Below, piece after piece: positions 58,161 to 64,000 of a DNA stretch of 64,000 bases (position 1 is the first letter of the stretch; every line of letters begins with the position of its first letter). The stretch spans positions 67,895,575-67,959,574 of the forward strand of contig OX104118.1 in the NCBI GenBank assembly GCA_944474755.1, written 5' to 3'. Origin of the DNA: Limnoperna fortunei (lineage: Eukaryota > Mollusca > Bivalvia > Mytilida > Modiolidae). Made by a program: the position numbers and the translations under genes. The notes beneath the pieces were generated by a model. The model worked only from the letters and a program-made list of their open reading frames with translations, was not told the DNA's origin and made no database searches.

Positions 58161-58348
58161 TTGTTTCAATTTCCTATAAAATTAATCATTTAGATCTTTA
58201 TACAGAAAATGGAAATATAACTATAAAATCAATTAACTTCGTAAGAAGAGACAATCTTCATAAAATCTATATCATTTATAACACAGTACTGGAAAGACAG
58301 CAGAGTCATTATTGGTTTTGTCATCGACAATGGTATGTATTAATTTAA
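58121..58348 (+). CDS. Duplicated small open frame, unknown (copy 2)
   Basis: From about 58165 it parallels 33840-34019: KINHLDLYTENGNITIKSIN to NTVLERQQSHYWFCHRQWYV. Substitutions between the copies keep the frame open. Function unknown. Confidence 0.3.
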   Translation: MSLDINLGIFDIIFVSISYKINHLDLYTENGNITIKSINFVRRDNLHKIYIIYNTVLERQQSHYWFCHRQWYVLI

Positions 58349-58683
58349 ATAGTCTCATTTTATGATAATCATATAAAAATGTTTAAACTGAATACAGTAG
58401 CTAAGACAATTATGTTTTGTTTCAATGAATGACAATCCCTAATCTTATAAATAGGAAATAAATGACTTCGTGTTTTTAGACAGACTTTGTCATGGTTCAT
58501 GTCAGTCGAGCCATGTAAGGCATGTATGCATGCCAATAAGATAATAAGATGGTGTGACTATAGATTATTTCTTATATTTCAGGAAAATAAGGTTAAAATA
58601 TTATTGTTAGATAAAATTACACATGTATTATCTGTTATGCACCGTTTTACGGTAAAACAAAAGGATTGCTAGTTTTCCTGCCG

Positions 58684-58760
58684 CAGATTGGGGGTTTTCT
58701 CCGGGTACTCCGGCTTCCTTTACAATAAATTAATGGGACGCCACGATGAAATAAACAAAG
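58684..58760 (+). repeat. SINE tail fragment
   Basis: GGGTTTTCTCCGGGTACTCC, GGCTTCC, AATAAATTAATGGGACGCCA then CGAT: the conserved 3' tail of the molluscan SINE type, without tRNA-like head. Confidence 0.6.
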
Positions 58761-58764
58761 TCGT

Positions 58765-58865
58765 ACCGCGTTGTATTAAATTGACGTTGTCTGCGGGCGA
58801 TGTACCGTGTTGTATTACATTGACGTTGTCTGCGGGTGATGTACCATATTGTAATTTATCGGTAA
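58765..58865 (+). repeat. 39-bp minisatellite, block 1
   Basis: Two to three units of TTGACGTTGTCTGCGGGTGA TGTACCGTGTTGTATTACA. Confidence 0.9.
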
Positions 58866-58869
58866 TTAG

Positions 58870-59780
58870 TTACAATTTCCTTTGATCTTTACTACCAATA
58901 AAATTAGTATCAACGCTCAGAAGAACAACGACTAGTGATACTAGAAATTATCAGCTGTTGGTCATTTGTCATGCGCGAACACATTGCGGAAGAATCTGCC
59001 TTACTTTTTGACCAATCGCGCATCACTGACCAAAGCTCATTAATATTATGGAAAACAAACATCACGAAAAAAACAATACATATATGCTGCAATTAATCAG
59101 ACCTGTCCAGACACTAAAAAGTGTTACAAAATATAAAACGCAACACACAATCAGTATCTAGAGAGTATCTTATTCATCTCCTGAAATAAGAATAACGAAC
59201 AATACATACAATACCCCCCTTTTTGTATGGCAGTATCGAATTTCGGCGATAAACGTGTCTTGAAAGTGTAGATAGGCTATAGCCCTTTATACTATAGGCA
59301 ACTTATTATTTGGTGTTACACAGGCAGCAATTTTCATTACATATTTAGGGGGTAAGAAATCAATATGGATTGATTTATCAATATCGGTAGCCCCATAAAC
59401 GGAATAACTGACATGCACACGGCCAAGCCGGTCAGTGAAAGAAATCGTAATCAGAATCATTTTCTTCTGTGAAGAAACATTAATATAGTTTTCAAACATG
59501 GTAACCTACCTCTTTAAACTTTTTCTCAACGCTGAAAATGGTTTCAGATTGACATTTCCTCACCATTCAATTCCCTCCGTCTCGCTTTAACAGTTTTTGA
59601 ATGAATGAGGTAGAAGTGACGTCATGTCAGACCACATTACGCATAACAATTGTACAAAAGAAGTAGTGCACAGATTCTAACCGTAAAAACGGCACTATTA
59701 CAAAGCAAAATAACATCAAATGTGTCAAAAAAACGAAAACAAATAAAAAAGATGTATTTAAATTGAGAAATTACCGATAA
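58870..59780. other. Sequence inserted within the minisatellite
   Basis: Starts with a TTTCCTTTGATCTTTA end like that of the MITE at 10.78 kb and finishes at the fold-back of 59784. No gene recognised. Confidence 0.4.
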
Positions 59781-59783
59781 AAA

Positions 59784-59902
59784 AATTATTAGTATTTTTT
59801 TTCGCTTGACAAGGATTATCAGGTCCATATCAGATTCGCTCTACGAGCTCATCTGATATAGACCTGATAATCCTTGTCTCGCGAAAAAAAATACTAATAA
59901 TT
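59784..59902. mobile_element. Fold-back element 4
   Basis: About 50-bp arms, AATTATTAGTATTTTTTTTC ... CAAGGATTATCAGG and complement, almost perfect. The loop read on the minus strand is GAGCTCGTAGAGCGAA. Confidence 0.75.
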
Positions 59903-59911
59903 AATATTTAT

Positions 59912-60445
59912 TGACGTTGTCTGCGGGTGATGTACCGTGTTGTATTACATTGACGTTGTCTGCAGGCGATGTATCGTGTTGTATTACATTGACGTTGTCT
60001 GCGGGTGATGTACCATATTGTAATTTATTGACGTTGTCTGCGGGTGATGTACCGTGTTTTATTAGATTGACGTTGTCTGCGGGTGATGTACCGTGTTGTA
60101 TTAGATTGACGTTGTCTGCGGGTGATGAAACGTGTTGTATTACATTGACGTATGCGTGTGATGTACCGTGTTGTATTAAATTGCCGTTGTCTGCGGGTGA
60201 TGTACCGTGTTGTATTACATTGATGTTGTCTGCAAGCGATGTACCGTGTTGTATTAAATTGACCTTGTCTGCGGGTGATGTGCCGTGTTGTATTCCGTTG
60301 CTGTTTTCGGCGGATGATTTACCGTGTTGTATTACATTGACGTTGTCTGCGGGTTTTGCACCGTGTTGTATTTCATTGCCGTTGTCTTCGGGTGATGAAC
60401 CGTGTTATATTACATTGCCGTTGTCTGAGAGTGATGTACCTTTTT
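59912..60445 (+). repeat. 39-bp minisatellite, block 2
   Basis: About fourteen units. As 39 is a multiple of three, one frame stays open across the whole block (LTLSAGDVPCCIT repeated), but it has no start context, is AT-rich at codon ends like the flanks, and arises from a non-coding single unit in copy 1, so it is not called a gene. Confidence 0.9.
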
Positions 60446-60447
60446 TT

Positions 60448-60722
60448 ATCGCTATTTTGCAATATTTTCTTTTGATCTTTGTGTGCGATATTATTCCATC
60501 TCACTCTACTAGCTTGAGATGGGCCCATCTCAGCTCGCTGTCAAGACGTCGTTTAGTAACACTGTGACGTCACAATGTTACAAAACAACGATAAACAGAT
60601 TATTTACATTTTATGAAACTCGATGCATTTTCTCGTCATCTCATCTCAGGGCTGACGTCCTTCGATGAGATATGAACGAGAAAACACATCTCCTTTCAAA
60701 AAACGTAAATAACCTATAAGTA
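60448..60722. mobile_element. MITE, copy 2 (right end lost)
   Basis: Shares TATCGCTATTTTGCA, GATATTATTCCATCTC, CAGCTCGCTGTCAAGACGTC and the internal palindrome with 10.77-11.05 kb. It inserted inside the 39-bp array, which resumes at 60724. The right terminal repeat is missing. Confidence 0.75.
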
Positions 60723-60723
60723 T

Positions 60724-60985
60724 CACATTGCCGTTGTCTGCGGGTGATGTCACGTGTTGTATTACATTGACGTTGTATGCGGGTGATGTAACGTGTTGTT
60801 TTTTATTGCCGTTGTCTGCGTGTGATGTACCGTGTTGTATCACATTGCCGTTGTCTGCGGGTGATGTCACCTGTTGTATTACATTGACGTTGTATGCGGG
60901 TGATGTAACGTGTTGTTTTTTATTGCCGTTGTCTGCGTGTGATGTACCGTGTTTTATTACATTGGCGCTGTCTGTCGGGTGATTT
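60724..60985 (+). repeat. 39-bp minisatellite, block 3, with 117-bp higher-order repeat
   Basis: Six to seven units; units 1-3 and 4-6 are near-identical trimers offset by exactly 117 bp (start CATTGCCG at 60726 and 60843). After it, copy 2 rejoins the single-copy sequence (GGGTGATTTTAAAGCCATGT). Confidence 0.85.
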
Positions 60986-61439
60986 TAAAGCCATGTATTG
61001 TGTGTGTGTTGAGCGAAGCCATCAAAATAAATATTTGTAACAATGAAAATATATTGACAACTCTACAACTGCAATACCAAACTTACCCAAGGAGGTTAAA
61101 TGGCCTCCAATTGGGATTTTTAAAACGAATTTAGCAAAATTTAAAATTGTTATACGCTGCAGGGGACTCAATGTATAAGTTTATAGTAATCAGCAACCAA
61201 CCATTGGTATAGTCATTTTAAAATTTGGAAAACAATCTTGTCTACAATCGTAAATGTTTCTTAATGTTTTTTTGTGTCAAGACAATGAAAAAATACTAAA
61301 AAGTGTTATGACCTAGCACACAAAATGATGCAAGTAAAAAATCAGATGACGAGGCGTCATGACAATAATACGTTTCAAAGCGTGGCTAATTTAAAACTCA
61401 CGAGCACAGCAAATGCTATCACCATTTTGTTCAGGTGGG

Positions 61440-62225
61440 TATGGTTTATCTGATATAACTCGTTAGTTTAGAAGGATTCGGTTTCCTGTGAAAACCCTTC
61501 GGGAAGATTCGGTTTACTAAGCATCATAATTTTGTTTCGAGTAATTTTGTTTCCTTGGTATCACTCGTTCGTTTGTTTAAGTGGGCTCGGTTAATCAGAT
61601 ATCACCCGTTTGTTTAGTTGGATATGGTTACCTCGTAAAATTCTTGGTTAACTAGCATCACATTTTTGTTCAGGGGAATTACCTGTATCACCTGTTTATT
61701 TAGAGGGATGGGGTTAACTGGTAAAATCCTTGGTTAATTGGCATCACAAATGTGTTCAAGGGAATATTTGGTTTACCTGATATCCTTACGTTTAGGGGTA
61801 CAGGACAGTTATTTGTTTGTTTACTTCATTGCATATAATTGTCATGCCAGGTAAACATGATCTTCCCGAACAAAGGTTTTTAACAAGTAACAGAATCCCT
61901 TTGAACAAACGGGCTATATCGGATAAACCGAATCCTCCTTAACAAACGGATGATACCATGTTAACCAAATTCTTCTGAACAAACGGGTAATACCAGTCAA
62001 ACCAAATCAGTGTGAACAAATGGGTGATAAAAGATAAACCTAATCCTCCAGAACAAATGAGTAAAACCAGGTAAACCGAAGCAACCTAAACGGTGATACC
62101 AGGTAAATCGAAATCTCATGAAGAAACAGGTAATAGCAGGTAAACGGAATCTTTCTGAAAAAACGCGTGTTAAAGTACCAGGTAAGCCGAATCGTCCTGA
62201 ACATACGGGTGATAACTGGTAAACG
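61440..62225. repeat. Inverted minisatellite array
   Basis: Left arm (to about 61800) has units like TATCACCCGTTTGTTTAG then GGATTCGGTTTACC; right arm (from about 61850) has the complement, CCAGGTAAACCGAATCCTCC then GAACAAACGGGTGATA, about 37-40 bp per unit, eight to ten per arm. Copy 1 has one or two unit-like stretches at 34.81-34.87 kb. Confidence 0.8.
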
Positions 62226-62229
62226 GATG

Positions 62230-63042
62230 TTATTTAAATAGATTAGGCTGATCTGCTAAATCTCTTTGTTACATGACAATACGGATTTATGTTGCTTTGT
62301 ATAATGCATGTACCAGTTTTACTAAGTTAAAAAAAGTAATACTATAATCAGCTTGAGTAAAAGCCAAAAGCTAAAAGGTAAATATGTTATTTACCGTTAA
62401 CTGTACACATAGTGTTTTTTTCCGGTTATTTCCGTCAAAACTGCTTCATTATATGAATTAAAAAAATATCATTTTGCTACGTGTCATATTACCAGAAATA
62501 AAGCCAATATATAAAAATAACAAGAGATAGTGTCACGTGTTGTTCCGTTGTAAAATCAATGATCACATTTATTATTAATTCACTAATTAGTAAAAATGAA
62601 ATCAAAACCCACATCAATTCGGATTTTTTAAATACCACGTGACCGACAACGTGCAAAACTTTCAGCGATAAGTATCCAATTGTTAGTTCTATCCTTTTTA
62701 GCTTTGCGAAATTAAAGCTATCGATATAAAATATTCATAATACTAAGACTCGACATTATCTATGACGAAGCAAAAAAAATCATTTACGCACTAAGATTTG
62801 TAACAAAAAAAGAAGCTGTGATGTTTTAAAAAAGACCCGTTGTACTGTTTGTTGTGACATATTTCTTATAAAAACATTCGCGTTAGAAGATACGTAAATG
62901 GTTGTCATATGACATAAACATATCCCTGAATTAATACAGTAAACGGTATCCACTAGATAACGATCTAATTACTATGTCTTAATTACAAAAACCTTTTTTA
63001 TCTAATAATTTGAAATTTTAATTTTAAGAATTTTCTTTTTAG
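62230..63042. other. Upstream region of the second lectin gene
   Basis: Parallels 35.9-36.23 kb and flanks (AAGAGATAGTGTCACGTGTT and GTAAAATCAATGATCACATT are shared). No separate gene seen. Confidence 0.4.
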
Positions 63043-63115
63043 ATGGATAAATTGATTGAACATAGAAGCCGTCAATCAATCTATCACTTCATCTTGTTTT
63101 TAGGATTACTTTACG
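63043..63115 (+). CDS. Signal-peptide exon of a second lectin receptor gene (partial)
   Basis: ATG directly after a TTTCTTTTTAG acceptor. Encodes MDKLIEHRSRQSIYHFILFL then GLLY, 73 nt, donor GTTAGT, phase 1, identical in layout to 36234-36306. Substitutions keep hydrophobic residues in the core. The second exon, by alignment with copy 1, should start about 40-60 bp past the window end. Confidence 0.7.
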
Positions 63116-63785
63116 GTTAGTATGTAACTTAAAACGAGACTACTTAAAAATAACATTTTTCATATTCTATATTTTTATTGATAGCAAAATATTTGATAAA
63201 ATAGTAATATAGGCATCAACTCGATTGTTTTGGCCCACAGTGTACAATATTCTCCAAAATTAATGCAGTGTGTTGATTCAGAAATAAAGCCAGTTTGTTA
63301 AAAAGACAAATGAGTGCTGCTCGAGACAAGTAGCTGGTTTATAGTAACATACATCAATTAAACCAATCGTTTTCTTTCTTTTTTATATACCGACTTAGAT
63401 CTACCATAGCATATGACTCTTTTGTGCATTCTAATTCTTTTAGCATAATTGTATAACAATTTGTGGAATCGTCCGTTGATTCGTAACTACAGGAATCAAG
63501 GGTGTGATTTAAGGTAATCATCGTTAAATATGTTTACTATAGCAATTTGTGTGCATACCATTTTCGTTTCAAATGCTTTCTTTTTCTTCTTCCAATTTTC
63601 TATTTTACAAAACGTCACAAAAGACGGATGTTTATGATGTAATCAATTAAAAGTGGGCAATTGGTCCACAGTCCGAAAAACTTTTTTTTTGACAGTCACC
63701 GGATGAAAGATAGTGGATTTGTTGTATGTGTCATTCAAAGTGTCAATTGTAAAATGTATTGATACTATTTAAAATAGACATTGAT

Positions 63786-63833
63786 AAATTGGCAGTTTAC
63801 AAGCTTTCACCACGCCACACTTTTGTGTTTCGT
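63786..63833 (+). repeat. Single ancestral unit of the 34-bp minisatellite
   Basis: TTGGCAGTTTACAAGCTTTC ACCACGCCACACTTTTG is one unit of the array that fills 36.9-37.9 kb in copy 1. Confidence 0.8.
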
Positions 63834-64000
63834 GTAAGAGATAGTTTGCACAGGACATATATTATTCCAGTTTTAAACGAAATTCATACAATCCACCGTT
63901 TTTTATATTTCGGTTTTAGTGAATACAATGACACCGAGTGTATTGTTAAATTGGGACGACATTTCTTGGAAATGACTGTATCCTAAAATGAACAAAAATT

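Larger units (their letters stand above)
56230..64000 (+). repeat. Segmental duplication, copy 2 (runs off the right edge)
   Basis: Colinear with 30110-38100. Unique to this copy: a 0.6-kb LINE tail (57.56-58.16 kb), a SINE tail, a 39-bp minisatellite with MITE and fold-back insertions (58.76-60.98 kb), and an inverted minisatellite array (61.44-62.23 kb). Confidence 0.85.

Noticed and set aside
60646..60982. Open frames on both strands in the 39-bp array (74-84 codons)
   Set aside because: A consequence of a repeat unit divisible by three; no start context, and copy 1 shows the seed is non-coding.

Overview
This window is nuclear DNA from an animal. It is strongly AT-rich and its genes are split into short exons with GT-AG introns and matching phases. 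The gene content (an LDL-receptor-like YWTD/EGF protein, a Toll-like receptor relic, a membrane C-type-lectin/PAN receptor, a TRIM/NHL-like relic) and the repeats (tRNA-derived SINEs with a typical molluscan 3' tail, Penelope-like elements with GIY-YIG endonucleases, fold-back MITEs) fit a lophotrochozoan, most likely a bivalve mollusc. I cannot name the species.

Region by region. (1) About 1.1-10.3 kb, plus strand: the 3' part of an LDLR-family gene, two tandem copies of a five-exon module (six-bladed YWTD propeller plus EGF) with near-identical exon lengths and phases. It ends in a short exon giving the C-terminus KEEL. A decayed copy of one of its exons with flanking introns lies at 14.3 kb. 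(2) 8.7-16.4 kb: remnants of Tc1/mariner, a MITE, BEL/Pao and a fold-back element. (3) 17.4-19.6 kb, minus strand: a Toll-like receptor pseudogene (signal peptide, LRRs, LRRCT, TM, half a TIR). (4) 20.7-29.4 kb: a Penelope-like graveyard. One GIY-YIG domain is split by a 4.5-kb element with about 107-bp inverted ends and a perfect 9-bp target duplication (Mutator-like). (5) 30.1-38.1 kb: first copy of an approximately 8-kb segmental duplication, carrying a 2-kb LINE insertion (16-bp target duplication), the signal-peptide exon of the lectin gene and a 34-bp minisatellite. (6) 36.2-48.6 kb, plus strand: an eight-exon lectin receptor gene (signal peptide, CTLD, CTLD, PAN, 17-aa repeat stalk, TM); its introns are full of repeats. 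(7) 50.1-52.6 kb, minus strand: a broken TRIM/NHL-like gene. (8) 53.1-54.4 kb: the 3' end of a Penelope-like element, a hammerhead-ribozyme-like motif and microsatellites. (9) 55.4-64.0 kb: LINE fragments, then the second copy of the segmental duplication. It has its own 39-bp minisatellite, an inverted minisatellite array and a second lectin signal-peptide exon; the rest of that gene should lie beyond the right edge.

Gene models were built by reading splice sites and phases by eye. Both main models close in frame (lectin 508 codons; the visible LDLR-like part 642 codons), which is good internal support, but no transcript evidence was available. The most notable points are the reciprocal minisatellite expansions in the two duplicated lectin upstream regions, the exact module duplication and KEEL tail of the YWTD protein, and the Penelope-linked ribozyme-like motif.
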